Assembly: GCA_002412545.1 (NCBI GenBank)
Contig: DHVG01000013.1
Span: 157,847-221,846 of the forward strand
Reading direction: 5' to 3'
Source: Elusimicrobia bacterium UBA5214
GTDB lineage: Bacteria; Elusimicrobiota; UBA5214
DNA: 64,000 bases
A program made the translations under genes and the position numbers. How positions within the stretch are numbered: position 1 is the stretch's first letter; every line of letters begins with the position of its first letter. Below, piece after piece: positions 8,487 through 18,209 of this stretch. The notes under the pieces were generated by a model. The model did not search any database and was not told the DNA's origin. It worked only from the letters and a program-made list of their open reading frames with translations.

Positions 8487-10445
8487 CTATTTAATTCCCA
8501 AAATATAGTCAGACATCTGTAAGTAAGCTCTCAAATCAGTTTGTAGATTCTGGAGAACATTTTTTTTAGATAACGCTAAATCTTCAGTCGGATTTTTAGA
8601 GTTGTATTCATAAAGTGATGCGTTTACACCAATTCTATCGATGAGAAAAAATCTTTTATCAATCAAACCGTTCAATTTACCCTCAGTGAATTGAGCGAAT
8701 CCTTCGTCTTCTTTCAAAGCGAATAAATTTCTACCTAATGTGTTATCCATATAATTCAATTTCAAAATACCCATTACCGTAGGCAGCATATCTACTTGTC
8801 CACCAAATGTATTTATTCGTTTTTGCTTATTACCTAAAATATGAGGTGCATAGATTAAAAGTGGTATATGAAATGCTGAAATATCCAAATCGTATTTAGG
8901 CTTATATAAAAGACCCGAATCAGCAGCAATAATAAAAATTGTATCCTTGAAATAATTTTGTTTTTGTGAAAGTTCAATAAACCTACCTAACGCCCAATCC
9001 GAATACTTAAAAGCATTAAATTTTTTTGCCTCTGGCAGTTGTGAATCTACTTTCCCAAAATCAACTTCAGGAACAAGCCAAGGTCCATGGTTAGTTGCGG
9101 TAAGGATAAATGCAAAAAACGGTTTATCCTTTATTTCAGATAACACATTTACCGCTTTTTCAAACATTATATGGTCCGGTACACCCAGCGTACTTAGAAC
9201 TAATTCCCGGCTATAATCTTCTTCACCAATAATTTTTTTAAATCCGTTATTTCTCAAAAAACCTGCCATATTATCAAATACCGGGTCATGAGTGCAAAAA
9301 AATAATGTTTCATAACCATTGTTTCTTAGAATACTGCCAAGTCCCAAGAATTCTTTTTGCCCTGCCGTTCTTATCATAATCGATTTTCCAGGTGGTGTAG
9401 GCATTCCAATTATACTTGAAAATATACCCGTATAAGTATGCATACCATTGGAAAAAAAATTAGTAAACAGTATTCCATTTTTACATAGTTTGTTGAAATT
9501 CGGGGTTAAATCTATTTCTCCACCCTGAGCACCGATGAAATTTGACCCAAAACTTTCCATTAGGATTAATACTACATTATACTTTATGGAATTCTTTGGG
9601 TTGAAAATCACCTCTCTGGTAAGTGAGTAATTCGGACTTATCGCCGGTTTTATTTTTAATAATTCCTGCGTATGTTTAACTGCATCTGAGATACTGTAAA
9701 ATTTCAACTCAATCCCTTTCTGGTTTTTGGTCTCAATATTTTCAATTATCGCATTCCCAAAAGTAAAAACAGGATTCAAAGCCATCTGGTTTGCAAAATT
9801 ATAGTCACTAAAATATGCATTACCCCAGCGAATAGGTGACTTGTGATGAATTCTACCTCTCATTCCTAAAAAAACTAAAAAACTAAATATGAAAAAGTAT
9901 AGTGTTCTCAACATCAAATTAGGTTTATAATTAAACCGGTCTATCTTTTTGAGAATCTTTTTTACTAATATTACAAAACCAATCATCGCTAAAGTAAAGA
10001 AAAATAAATACCAAACCACCGGATACATTTCCCAGATCATTTTAATAACAAAAAAAGGTGTGTCTAACCAACTTACTGCGAAATAGTTCAATCTACTATT
10101 GAACTGTCTAAAAAATTCAATATCAACCAGAGTCAAAAAGTAGACAATAATAAATAGTGTTATCAACGGTATAAATAAAATATTACGGAATAATTTTCGG
10201 CTAAAGAGTTCAAATAGAGGCATATTACCAACAATAAAAAATGGAGCAATTACATAACATGTAATAACCATGTCAAACCTCAACCCGACTAAAAATGATT
10301 CTACTAATACCCAAAAAGGAACTTCATCCGCAAGATTAAAATTTCTTAACAAAAACACCAACCTAAAAAACTCAAAAAAAACAATTCCAACAATACAAAG
10401 CAGTATAAAAAATATAATTTCTTTCTGTGGCCGGTAGTTTTTCAT
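8487..10445 (-). CDS. LtaS-like sulfatase-fold phosphotransferase, membrane-anchored
   Basis: A 652-residue protein: about five transmembrane helices in the first 190 residues, then an extracytoplasmic alkaline-phosphatase-superfamily domain. VVLILMESFGSNF carries the metal-binding Glu; SNGMHTYTGIFSS places Thr at the nucleophile position; FILTATNHGPW and IIAADSGLLYKP follow, with QVDMLPTVMGIL near the end. This is the arrangement of lipoteichoic-acid synthase and of phosphoglycerol or phosphoethanolamine transferases. In a diderm LPS cluster I infer transfer of a phospho-head group to LPS or a periplasmic glycan. The 93-bp gap to the GT2 gene shows no clear signal. Confidence 0.88.
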   Translation of the reverse strand: MKNYRPQKEIIFFILLCIVGIVFFEFFRLVFLLRNFNLADEVPFWVLVESFLVGLRFDMVITCYVIAPFFIVGNMPLFELFSRKLFRNILFIPLITLFIIVYFLTLVDIEFFRQFNSRLNYFAVSWLDTPFFVIKMIWEMYPVVWYLFFFTLAMIGFVILVKKILKKIDRFNYKPNLMLRTLYFFIFSFLVFLGMRGRIHHKSPIRWGNAYFSDYNFANQMALNPVFTFGNAIIENIETKNQKGIELKFYSISDAVKHTQELLKIKPAISPNYSLTREVIFNPKNSIKYNVVLILMESFGSNFIGAQGGEIDLTPNFNKLCKNGILFTNFFSNGMHTYTGIFSSIIGMPTPPGKSIMIRTAGQKEFLGLGSILRNNGYETLFFCTHDPVFDNMAGFLRNNGFKKIIGEEDYSRELVLSTLGVPDHIMFEKAVNVLSEIKDKPFFAFILTATNHGPWLVPEVDFGKVDSQLPEAKKFNAFKYSDWALGRFIELSQKQNYFKDTIFIIAADSGLLYKPKYDLDISAFHIPLLIYAPHILGNKQKRINTFGGQVDMLPTVMGILKLNYMDNTLGRNLFALKEDEGFAQFTEGKLNGLIDKRFFLIDRIGVNASLYEYNSKNPTEDLALSKKNVLQNLQTDLRAYLQMSDYILGIK

Positions 10446-10484
10446 AATTTTTCTTTCAACAAGTAAAACTATCCCATAAATTCG

Positions 10485-11597
10485 TTAGCAACTACTTTGA
10501 TAAATCTTTTCAATTCCTTGAAGATGTTTTTCCAGAGAGAATTTTTTTTCTACCGTTTCTCGGGCATTTTGCGACAAGGTCCGGCATAAACTCCAGTCAG
10601 AGACCAAATTTCTAATTGCCCGGGCTAAATTCTTATAGTCCCTTGGTGGAACTAAAAGACCACTCTTATTATGTTCGATTATCTCCGGTACACCACCAGC
10701 ATCAGTGCCAATTACCGTTTTCTTCATTGCCATTGCTTCAACTAAAACTAAGCCAAATGCTTCACAATAGGAAGCGAGAACAAAAATGTCAATTACAGAA
10801 AGCATTTCCGGAATATCATTTCGGAAACCAGTAAAAATTACTCTCTCTTTCAACAGAGGTTCATCAGCAATTTTTCTTAATTCGTTTTCATAACCAGTAA
10901 ACCCCGGTTCGGTTGCACCAACAATGAGAAATTTTATTCCCGGGAAATCATTAGCTATTTCTTTTGCCGCAAGTAAGAATTCTTTTTGACCTTTTTTTGG
11001 TTCAATCCTTCCGATAATCCCGACCACCAGGGTGCTGTTTGAAATACCAAATTCCTCGCGTATTTTATAGCGTTCATATTTATGAGGGGCAAATTTCTTC
11101 AAGTTAATACCATAATATATTGTTCTCGTTTTTTCCGGTAAAAGCGGACAAGAATCAAGCATTTTCTTTCGTCCGACTTCAGTGGTAGCAATCGCTAAAT
11201 CTAGACGACGATAAAGAAGACGATGCAAGAAATCTCTTTTCGGATAAATTGAAGCCATATGGTCAGTGAAAATTATGCGTAGTTTTACTTGACTCAAAAA
11301 TACCGATGGAATAACATACCAAATATCACCAGCGAGATGCAAATGAATTATTTCACTTTTTAAATGCTTAATTAGTATAAGAATTTTGCGAATTAGGAAA
11401 ATATCCAAGTACTTAATTCTCACTACGAAACTAAAATATTCCAAATTTTCTTTTTTTGCCTCTCTCTCCAAACGGGAATTATGGGCAACTAAAAGAATTA
11501 CCTGATGTCCCATTTTCTTAAGTTCCTTAACCAGCTCCAAAACATACATTTCCAGTCCACCCCAACTGTAAGAAAGACATACCTGTAAAATGTTCAT
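10485..11597 (-). CDS. Family 4 glycosyltransferase
   Basis: A GT-B enzyme of 370 residues. The N-terminal lobe starts MNILQVCLSYSWGGLEMYV with the glycine-rich loop; the C-terminal lobe has VGIIGRIEPKKGQKEFLLAA and the EX7E motif within CEAFGLVLVEAMA, followed by TDAGGVPEII. It should transfer an activated sugar to LPS core or O-antigen on the cytoplasmic side. It lies 20 bp after the neighbouring heptosyltransferase gene. The sugar and acceptor cannot be told from sequence. Confidence 0.9.
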   Translation of the reverse strand: MNILQVCLSYSWGGLEMYVLELVKELKKMGHQVILLVAHNSRLEREAKKENLEYFSFVVRIKYLDIFLIRKILILIKHLKSEIIHLHLAGDIWYVIPSVFLSQVKLRIIFTDHMASIYPKRDFLHRLLYRRLDLAIATTEVGRKKMLDSCPLLPEKTRTIYYGINLKKFAPHKYERYKIREEFGISNSTLVVGIIGRIEPKKGQKEFLLAAKEIANDFPGIKFLIVGATEPGFTGYENELRKIADEPLLKERVIFTGFRNDIPEMLSVIDIFVLASYCEAFGLVLVEAMAMKKTVIGTDAGGVPEIIEHNKSGLLVPPRDYKNLARAIRNLVSDWSLCRTLSQNARETVEKKFSLEKHLQGIEKIYQSSC

Positions 11598-11616
11598 CGG
11601 AATAATGCTCAGTCAG

Positions 11617-12666
11617 TTACTTGTTTAAAGTTTTATTTAAATTTTCAACGAAGACCCTTACTGCTGAAAAAACTTTTTCCGGGGTTAATTCAGTTAGACA
11701 ACGATATTTTATTTTTTTATCGCAATCTCTCGCCTCACAAGGTTGACATTCTAATCCTTCTTGTGTCCAACCTACAAAAAGATTACCCACGGGTGACCAG
11801 TTAACCGGACTCCTTCCGCCATAAATTGTGAAACTTGGCGTCTTTTGAGCAATTGCTACATACACATGACCTGAATTTGTCCCGATATGTAAATTTGCCC
11901 GCTTAAGCAAGGCAGCAAATTCCTTTAGGGAGAAAGGAGGCGAAAGATAATGTTTATTCTTGGTTAAAGATACTGTTTGTCTTACATATTCTTCTTCACC
12001 GGGACCGTAGGTAAAAACTATTTTTGCTTTAAATTCTTCCCCAAGCATATCAGCTAATCTAGCAAAATATTCTTTAGGCCAACGACAAACATTCCAAATT
12101 GATGTTACACTAAGAGTGATTAAGAAATTGTTTCTTTTTATTCCTATATTTGACAGAAAATCAAAAACGTTTCTCTCAGCCCAATCTGGGACAGAAAAGA
12201 ATAGGTTTGTATTTGGATCTTTTATTCCTAACGGTTCCAAAAGTTTAAAACGAACAAATACACTGTAACCACGGTTTTCCCAAGGAATATTTAGATTATA
12301 AAAAATTTTCCTCAACGGATTATGGAAAGCGATTCTCCATTTTGCACCCGAAAAAAACACATAGTAAGCGGTACGCGGATTGTGAAGAATATCAATTACT
12401 ACATCAAATTTATGTCGAGCAATCTCCTTCCAGAGTTTAATTTCTTCAAACAACGAACCCCGGGAATTTCTCACCAGAACCCCCTCCAGGAAGGGGTTAT
12501 CTTCCACAACCTCAAGGTAGTCACTTTCTACCATAAAATATACTTTTGATTTCGGATATTTAATTTTTATCGCTTCAATTAGCGGTGTGGAAAGAATTAC
12601 ATCACCAAGTTTGCGTAATTGAATTAAAAGAATTTTTTCCTCACCCTGCAATACAATTTGTTTCAT
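11617..12666 (-). CDS. Family 9 glycosyltransferase (LPS heptosyltransferase-like)
   Basis: GT9 family, 349 residues. The N-terminal ILLIQLRKLGDVILSTPLIEA motif (positions 12-32, quoted only in part in the family sense) and the C-terminal HIGTNSGHVYVA loop that binds the nucleotide-sugar are clear. A cluster of cysteines, CQPCEARDCDKK...YRC, near the C-terminus is common in this family and may bind metal. Its ATG overlaps the TGA of the next heptosyltransferase gene by one base. The canonical C-lobe motif D/N-S-G-P reads NSGHVYVA here, a divergence from heptosyltransferase I/II, so the donor may differ. Confidence 0.88.
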   Translation of the reverse strand: MKQIVLQGEEKILLIQLRKLGDVILSTPLIEAIKIKYPKSKVYFMVESDYLEVVEDNPFLEGVLVRNSRGSLFEEIKLWKEIARHKFDVVIDILHNPRTAYYVFFSGAKWRIAFHNPLRKIFYNLNIPWENRGYSVFVRFKLLEPLGIKDPNTNLFFSVPDWAERNVFDFLSNIGIKRNNFLITLSVTSIWNVCRWPKEYFARLADMLGEEFKAKIVFTYGPGEEEYVRQTVSLTKNKHYLSPPFSLKEFAALLKRANLHIGTNSGHVYVAIAQKTPSFTIYGGRSPVNWSPVGNLFVGWTQEGLECQPCEARDCDKKIKYRCLTELTPEKVFSAVRVFVENLNKTLNK

Positions 12667-13721
12667 CAGCTTGAACTAATCTTTCTTTCTATTGTCCTGT
12701 ATACCTCTTCCGGAATCACCAGTTTCATACAGTCAAAATATTTACATTTTCCAAATATACATTCTCTACATTCTTTAATCTCGGGACGGAAGACCCGGTG
12801 TTTCTCTTTCTCCAAAGTATATGGACCCCAGCGAACCGGTGAAGTAACCAAAATCGGCGAAAAGAAGGAAATTGTCGGTATGCCTAAAGCAACCGCAAGA
12901 TGCAAAGGACCGGTAGAATTAGTAATCAGCAATCGGTATTTGGAAATAAGCGCAACAAGTTCCCGTAAAGAAAGTTCACCGGCAAAAACAAAAGGTCGAG
13001 AAAGTTTATCTGCTATTTTTTGAATAATCCCTGACTCTTCACTGCTACCGGTAAGGAAAATTTTCGCTTTGAGGTTTTTCTCCAAACTTATCGCAAGCTG
13101 AGTAAAATATTCTTCCGGCCAGCGTGGTGCTGAACCTTTACCGCCGGGATGAATCCCAATGATTAAATCGTTATTCTTTAAGCCCCGGTCAGAAAAGAAA
13201 TTGTTTACCCGGTTTTTTTCTTCCGGAGAAATGAACAATCGTGTCTCTCTCGGTTTTGAAGAAGCACCTAAAGTTTCTACTAACTGAAGATTGTAATCGG
13301 CTTCATGCTTCTCAACTTTAGAACGATGTTGCCAAATACGCTGATTGAAAAAAATTGACTCTGGTTTTGATGCTGGACCAATGCGCAATGGTATTCCACT
13401 CAGGAAAACTGCCAAGGCGACTTTGGGATTAACAAAAAAAACTATCGCTGCATCAAACTTTCTTTCTTTTAATTTTCCAATTAAAGAAAATAATGAACCG
13501 TCAGCAGTAATAACTTTATCTATCGCCGGGTTATTTTCTAAGAGCGGTTTTGTATATTCGCGGGCTAAAAAACTTATTTTTGTTTCTGGGAAATGCTCCT
13601 TAATCACAGAAACTGCCGGCGTAGTTAAGATTACATCCCCGATTTTATCAGTTCGGCATAAAAGTATATTTTTTATTTTTAACTTTTCATTTTCCATCTT
13701 TAGCGATTTATATATCCCCAT
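12666..13721 (-). CDS. Family 9 glycosyltransferase (LPS heptosyltransferase-like)
   Basis: A second GT9 enzyme, 351 residues. ILLCRTDKIGDVILTTP is the N-terminal loop, GIHPGGKGSAPRWPEEYF the central donor site, and LLITNSTGPLHLAVALG the C-terminal nucleotide-binding loop. Cysteines in CRECIFGKCKYFDC follow, as in its neighbour. The first ATG overlaps the upstream sulfatase gene by 22 bp; an ATG at 13697, three bases past that stop, removes eight residues and fits the family start better. Together with the neighbouring GT9 genes it should build the heptose-containing inner core. Confidence 0.9.
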   Translation of the reverse strand: MGIYKSLKMENEKLKIKNILLCRTDKIGDVILTTPAVSVIKEHFPETKISFLAREYTKPLLENNPAIDKVITADGSLFSLIGKLKERKFDAAIVFFVNPKVALAVFLSGIPLRIGPASKPESIFFNQRIWQHRSKVEKHEADYNLQLVETLGASSKPRETRLFISPEEKNRVNNFFSDRGLKNNDLIIGIHPGGKGSAPRWPEEYFTQLAISLEKNLKAKIFLTGSSEESGIIQKIADKLSRPFVFAGELSLRELVALISKYRLLITNSTGPLHLAVALGIPTISFFSPILVTSPVRWGPYTLEKEKHRVFRPEIKECRECIFGKCKYFDCMKLVIPEEVYRTIERKISSS

Positions 13722-16120
13722 TCTTCAAGCATTGTTTTCAATTCCCGAGGAAGGAACGCTTGTTCTCCCCCAGAGACAACAATTTTAGATAATCGTCCGA
13801 GAAAAACCGTCAGTTCTTTTTCATGCGGCGAAATCCGGCCGATTCCTTTGAGGTAAGCAAAATCTTGCCTAGTAATTTTGTTTGTGTTACCATCCAACAG
13901 AGGTAATCCAAGACCGGAAACCAAAATTTCATTAAGCGGAATTCTGCGATTAACCGCTTTTAGATCTAAAGTAAATTCAGCGTTATTCGGTTCGGTCTCA
14001 AAAGTTAACTCGTCATCAGAAACAAATCTAAACTTAATCTCCGAGCCGGATAATTCCAGACGGTTATTTTCTGATTTCTTCTCACCGAATTTTACCTTAC
14101 CGGAAATTTTTATTTCTCCTTCTATCGGACTCCCGAGCACATTTTGGAATACTAACTTATTCTGTTCAAAAAGAGGAATGAAACTCTCGTTTATCTTCCG
14201 CATTTGGAGTAGTCTTTCTTGGTTCATGCCCGCGAGATTATTGTTTTCCAGAGGGTCTTCCTTAAGGTTGTATAACTCTTCCCGGTCAATTAAACGCCGT
14301 TCCCTTTTTCGCGAGTAGGTCCCAAAATTGTAGATGTATTTATAACGGTCATCCACCCGGATTCCGTAGTTATTTCTCCCGTAAGTGAAGATAACTTTGG
14401 GGTGGATATTTTTCTCTCTCCGGAGTAGAGGATAGAGATTACAACCCTGGAAGAAACACTTATCTTCAATTCCCAAAATTTCCAGTGCCGTAGGAACTAC
14501 ATCAAGTAACTGTACTGATTCTTGAATTGTCCTGCTTTCCGGTATTTTACCGGGCAAACTAAAAATCAAGGGAACTTTTATTTCATCATCAGTTAAAGAA
14601 ACACCGTGGTCATAAAAAACACTTTTGCCTACTTTTTTGCTCTTCTTCTTTTCTACCAAATATTCTTTAAAAGTATCTCCGTGGTCGGAACAAAGAATCA
14701 CCAAAGTAGTTCCAGTTAACTTAAGTTGTTCCAAGGTTTCTAATACTTTCCCAATATAATAATCGGTATAGGCAACCTCTCCACGATAAAATATCTTGTA
14801 CCAATCTTTAAAATTAGCAAGTTCACTCCGGTAGGTTTGTTTTAGGAAACGTAACGGTGGACGGTAAGGACCGTGAGCACCTCCGTAATAAAGTAAAAGG
14901 AAAAAGTTCTTTTTATAGTTTTCTTTTAGCCATTTAATTGCTGCATAAGTAGTTTGTGGTTGCTCGTAATTCGCCTGTTCAACTATTGTTAAATCATCGA
15001 AACCCCAATCTACACCGAAACCGATACCGTCGGATAATAAGGACATACAACCAATCGCCTTAGTTAAATACCCGTGATTACTAAGGATTGAAGCGAGTGT
15101 AGGAATTTTTTTCTGATAAAAATCATTTTTGGTTTCCTGACTACTGTGATATTCAAAAGCAATTTTTCCCAATTCTTGCGGATAGCGAGAAGTGAAAAAT
15201 GAACTCATTGATTGTTCGGTCATATTCCCGTTAGCAAAACATTGCCGGAAATTGACTCCTTTTTTTGCCAGAGAATCAATGTTCGGACTAATTGTGCCCG
15301 GTGCACCATTGATACCCAAATGGTCACTACGCAAAGTATCAACAACAATGAGAACAAAATTGTGCGGTTGTTTATTTGCTAAATCACCGATTTGATAAAG
15401 ACGCGGATTAGCCCAGAAAGCATGAGTAAGTTTATTTTCCGGATTAGAAGTGCAAAACTGGATTCTAATTCTCTGCCCAGCAAAAGGACTTAAATCCAGA
15501 GCAGCCGGTTCCCATTTCCCTTCACGATTTTCGATGTTTACTTTCAAATACTTGTAGAAATTCTTATAGTAAGAATCGGAATAACGCCAGCGGTAGGGAG
15601 GTAGCGGCTTAACTTCTTTTTTGAAAACTGAATGAACTTCATTTTTCTCGTCAATAATTTTGATTTCAAAAACTGCTGATGCCTGAAGAACACCATTAAT
15701 TGACGAAATAATCCCGCAGTCAAATTCCAGGATTGTCTCTCCGGGTAAGAAAAGATTATATTCAAAAACAGTATTGACCGGTGCATAAAGTGCATTTTTA
15801 TGTTCCGCAAATAGAGGGAACCAACCCAACGAAAGATGAACATTTTGCGGGTGCAAATGGTAGTCTGCACTATTATTCAAAAAGGAATATCCTTTAAGTT
15901 CTTTCTGGGCTAAAGACAAATTGGCGATTTGAATCCTTGCTCTTTTTACATTTCTAATGAAATCGTAAATAAGAGTTTCCCTCTTTAGGGAATATTCAGT
16001 CTTGATTTCTTCGGCTCGGATGCGTTTATCCCAAGGATAAACAAAGAAAATGTAGAAAAATAAAAATAGCAAAATTATACTCAGCAGAGTAAAAATACAA
16101 TATTTCAGGAGTTTAAACAT
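13700..16120 (-). CDS. Membrane-anchored sulfatase-fold protein (likely phospho- or sulfo-transfer enzyme)
   Basis: About 806 residues: one N-terminal transmembrane helix, a beta-rich region to about residue 240, then an alkaline-phosphatase-superfamily domain (VLIVVDTLRSDHLG, TISPNIDSLAKKG, ILCSDHGDTFKEY, LLDVVPTALEILG) and a C-terminal beta-rich tail. The nucleophile site reads NMTEQSMSSFFTSRYP, with Thr where true sulfatases have the formylglycine Cys/Ser. I start at the ATG at 16120, one base after the upstream stop. Substrate unknown; transfer of a phosphate-linked group to surface glycan is inferred. Confidence 0.82.
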   Translation of the reverse strand: MFKLLKYCIFTLLSIILLFLFFYIFFVYPWDKRIRAEEIKTEYSLKRETLIYDFIRNVKRARIQIANLSLAQKELKGYSFLNNSADYHLHPQNVHLSLGWFPLFAEHKNALYAPVNTVFEYNLFLPGETILEFDCGIISSINGVLQASAVFEIKIIDEKNEVHSVFKKEVKPLPPYRWRYSDSYYKNFYKYLKVNIENREGKWEPAALDLSPFAGQRIRIQFCTSNPENKLTHAFWANPRLYQIGDLANKQPHNFVLIVVDTLRSDHLGINGAPGTISPNIDSLAKKGVNFRQCFANGNMTEQSMSSFFTSRYPQELGKIAFEYHSSQETKNDFYQKKIPTLASILSNHGYLTKAIGCMSLLSDGIGFGVDWGFDDLTIVEQANYEQPQTTYAAIKWLKENYKKNFFLLLYYGGAHGPYRPPLRFLKQTYRSELANFKDWYKIFYRGEVAYTDYYIGKVLETLEQLKLTGTTLVILCSDHGDTFKEYLVEKKKSKKVGKSVFYDHGVSLTDDEIKVPLIFSLPGKIPESRTIQESVQLLDVVPTALEILGIEDKCFFQGCNLYPLLRREKNIHPKVIFTYGRNNYGIRVDDRYKYIYNFGTYSRKRERRLIDREELYNLKEDPLENNNLAGMNQERLLQMRKINESFIPLFEQNKLVFQNVLGSPIEGEIKISGKVKFGEKKSENNRLELSGSEIKFRFVSDDELTFETEPNNAEFTLDLKAVNRRIPLNEILVSGLGLPLLDGNTNKITRQDFAYLKGIGRISPHEKELTVFLGRLSKIVVSGGEQAFLPRELKTMLEEWGYINR

Positions 16121-16121
16121 T

Positions 16122-18209
16122 TTAATAATACAATGGTAAAAAAAAGTCATTTTTGAAAACTATGTTTTTGTCCTGTAATATCCAAACATAGAGTTGTTTT
16201 TTCAATTTTTCCATTATTTCTTTGTGCCTGTTGACGATATTTCTGGTTTCTGAAGGGTCATTTTTTAAATCGTATAGTTCAAAAATTATACCTTTCGGTG
16301 TAGGCATATAAATCAACTTATAATCTTTTGTGCGTAACATCCGATGTTTAGCAGTAATAATTAAAGGACGATATTCTTCTTTAATGACAACTTCATTATT
16401 ATAGGAATTATCAATTTTACCTAAAGAGGTAATATCCGGATAATAAATCCTTTTTTCTTGATAAAATCCTTCCGCGGTATCACTGAACCAAATACCGGTT
16501 TCGGCAAAAGCACTGAGATTTAAAGTTTTATTTTTTCCTACCAGTAAAGGCAAGAGGCTAACTCCATCTATTTTTCCCGGTACCGGTAAATCCAACATTC
16601 CCAAAATTGTCGGCATCAGGTCAACATCACGAACAATTGTATCAACTTTCTTAAGCGGATAGATTCTCAGTGGATTACATACAATTAAAGGGATATTCAC
16701 TACATAATCCCCGCGAAAATGCTCTCCATGACCAACATACCACTCATTTTCATATAGATTTTCACCATGGTCACTAGTAACAATAATTATCGTTTTGTTT
16801 AAAAGTTCTTCTTTTTCTAAAAACCTAATAATCTCACCAAGAGCGTCATCTACACTTTTTACTGCTCCGTTATAAATACCCCGAATTTGTTTTGTTTCTA
16901 AATCACCAATGTTTTCTTTTTCATAAATTGAAGGTGGTTTATGATACTTATATCTTCCTTTATATCCGGGAACTGTATACATTTGGTAGTAAGGATAAGG
17001 TGCCGCATAAGGAAAATGTGGTGTAGAAAAAAAGAGAAAAAGAAAAAATTTTTTCTTTCTTTGGAATTTCTTCAATAAATCTTTTGTTTCGTCAGCCAGA
17101 AGAAAAGGGTCAGCATTATGCGCAAATTCTTTCAAAACTGGGAAAATTTTCCGTCCTAAAGAATTAGTAATATAGGGTAACAAAAAATAATGCATCTCTA
17201 ATGAACGCTGTTTGAGAATAGTGTAAAAATTGAAGTAAGGTGCTTTTACTACATCAAATCCAATATTCATCCTGCTGAATACATCACCAGCAAAATCGGA
17301 AACTACACCAGTAACATAACCTTGCTTACGCAAAATTTCCGGCAAAGAACCGTCGCGATGCTCACGTTCATCTTTAGAAGGAAACATATGTCTCACCCGA
17401 TGATTGTGCGGATATTTACCCGTAAGCAAAGTTATAACTTCCGGAAATGTCCGGGGTAAGGAAACATAAGCGGAAGAAAAAATAATTCCCTCATCAGCTA
17501 ACTGCTGTATGTGGGGAGTAAACCGAGAGTTTACTCGGTCCTTGCGCAAAGAATCAACACCAACAATTATAAGATTTGGTCCTTGGTTATTATTTCTTCT
17601 ATAAATCACACTTGAGAAGAAAATTACTAACCCAACAAAAATTATACTGCTAATATAAATTTTACCTTTTCTTTGTAATTTGAAAAAAGCATTAACCAAA
17701 GAGATAAGAAATAGAACAAAAAGAAATAGACCAGTAAGTTTCAAAACCATAAATGGAACTTTATCAGTAAAAAAAATCTGCAGATTTTGTCTCCACCCTG
17801 AACGGTCATAAAAGAATTCCGTATATAATTGTGGGTATTTTTTAAGATTGTAAATAAAAAAATATGAATTGAGTAAAATTATACCTACTGGGATAGAAAG
17901 ATATCTAAGCCATTTGAGGTGATTGTCTTTTTTTTCGGAGTAAAAAAAAGGAAAATATGTCCAAAAAAAATTTAGCACTATACCGAGAAATAAACCAAGG
18001 AAAAGGTAAGAAAAAAGTATCTTCAATTGAATAAAAAGAATGTTTTGCCAGAAATTTTTGAGAATCATTTTCTCGGCCAGCGGATTTTTTACTCCCATCA
18101 CTGAGAGACCACTTCTTTCTAAGAGACAGAATAGATAAAGCAAAAAGAAAAAAATCAAACCACTTAATACAGAAAATGAACATTTTTTAACTATTTTACT
18201 TATAGGCAT
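16122..18209 (-). CDS. Multi-pass membrane sulfatase-fold transferase
   Basis: 695 residues with about five transmembrane helices in the first 200, then an alkaline-phosphatase-superfamily domain: LIIVGVDSLRKDRV holds the metal Asp, SLPRTFPEVITLLTGKYP the nucleophile region with Thr in place of Cys, IIVTSDHGENLYENEW the second metal site, and RDVDLMPTILGMLDLP the closing motif. A CRLKDYKLIYMP-like strand and YDLKNDPSETRNI are sulfatase hallmarks. Membrane topology and the Thr suggest a head-group transferase like the neighbouring LtaS-like protein. Its start overlaps the next gene by 14 bp. Confidence 0.84.
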   Translation of the reverse strand: MPISKIVKKCSFSVLSGLIFFFLLYLFCLLERSGLSVMGVKNPLAEKMILKNFWQNILFIQLKILFSYLFLGLFLGIVLNFFWTYFPFFYSEKKDNHLKWLRYLSIPVGIILLNSYFFIYNLKKYPQLYTEFFYDRSGWRQNLQIFFTDKVPFMVLKLTGLFLFVLFLISLVNAFFKLQRKGKIYISSIIFVGLVIFFSSVIYRRNNNQGPNLIIVGVDSLRKDRVNSRFTPHIQQLADEGIIFSSAYVSLPRTFPEVITLLTGKYPHNHRVRHMFPSKDEREHRDGSLPEILRKQGYVTGVVSDFAGDVFSRMNIGFDVVKAPYFNFYTILKQRSLEMHYFLLPYITNSLGRKIFPVLKEFAHNADPFLLADETKDLLKKFQRKKKFFLFLFFSTPHFPYAAPYPYYQMYTVPGYKGRYKYHKPPSIYEKENIGDLETKQIRGIYNGAVKSVDDALGEIIRFLEKEELLNKTIIIVTSDHGENLYENEWYVGHGEHFRGDYVVNIPLIVCNPLRIYPLKKVDTIVRDVDLMPTILGMLDLPVPGKIDGVSLLPLLVGKNKTLNLSAFAETGIWFSDTAEGFYQEKRIYYPDITSLGKIDNSYNNEVVIKEEYRPLIITAKHRMLRTKDYKLIYMPTPKGIIFELYDLKNDPSETRNIVNRHKEIMEKLKKQLYVWILQDKNIVFKNDFFLPLYY

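Noticed and set aside
13878..14318. 146-codon plus-strand open frame
   Set aside because: It lies wholly inside the sulfatase-fold gene in another frame and shows no domain or ribosome site.
8487..18209. Calling the three alkaline-phosphatase-superfamily proteins sulfatases
   Set aside because: None has the Cys/Ser-x-Pro-x-Arg formylglycine motif; Thr stands at the nucleophile position.
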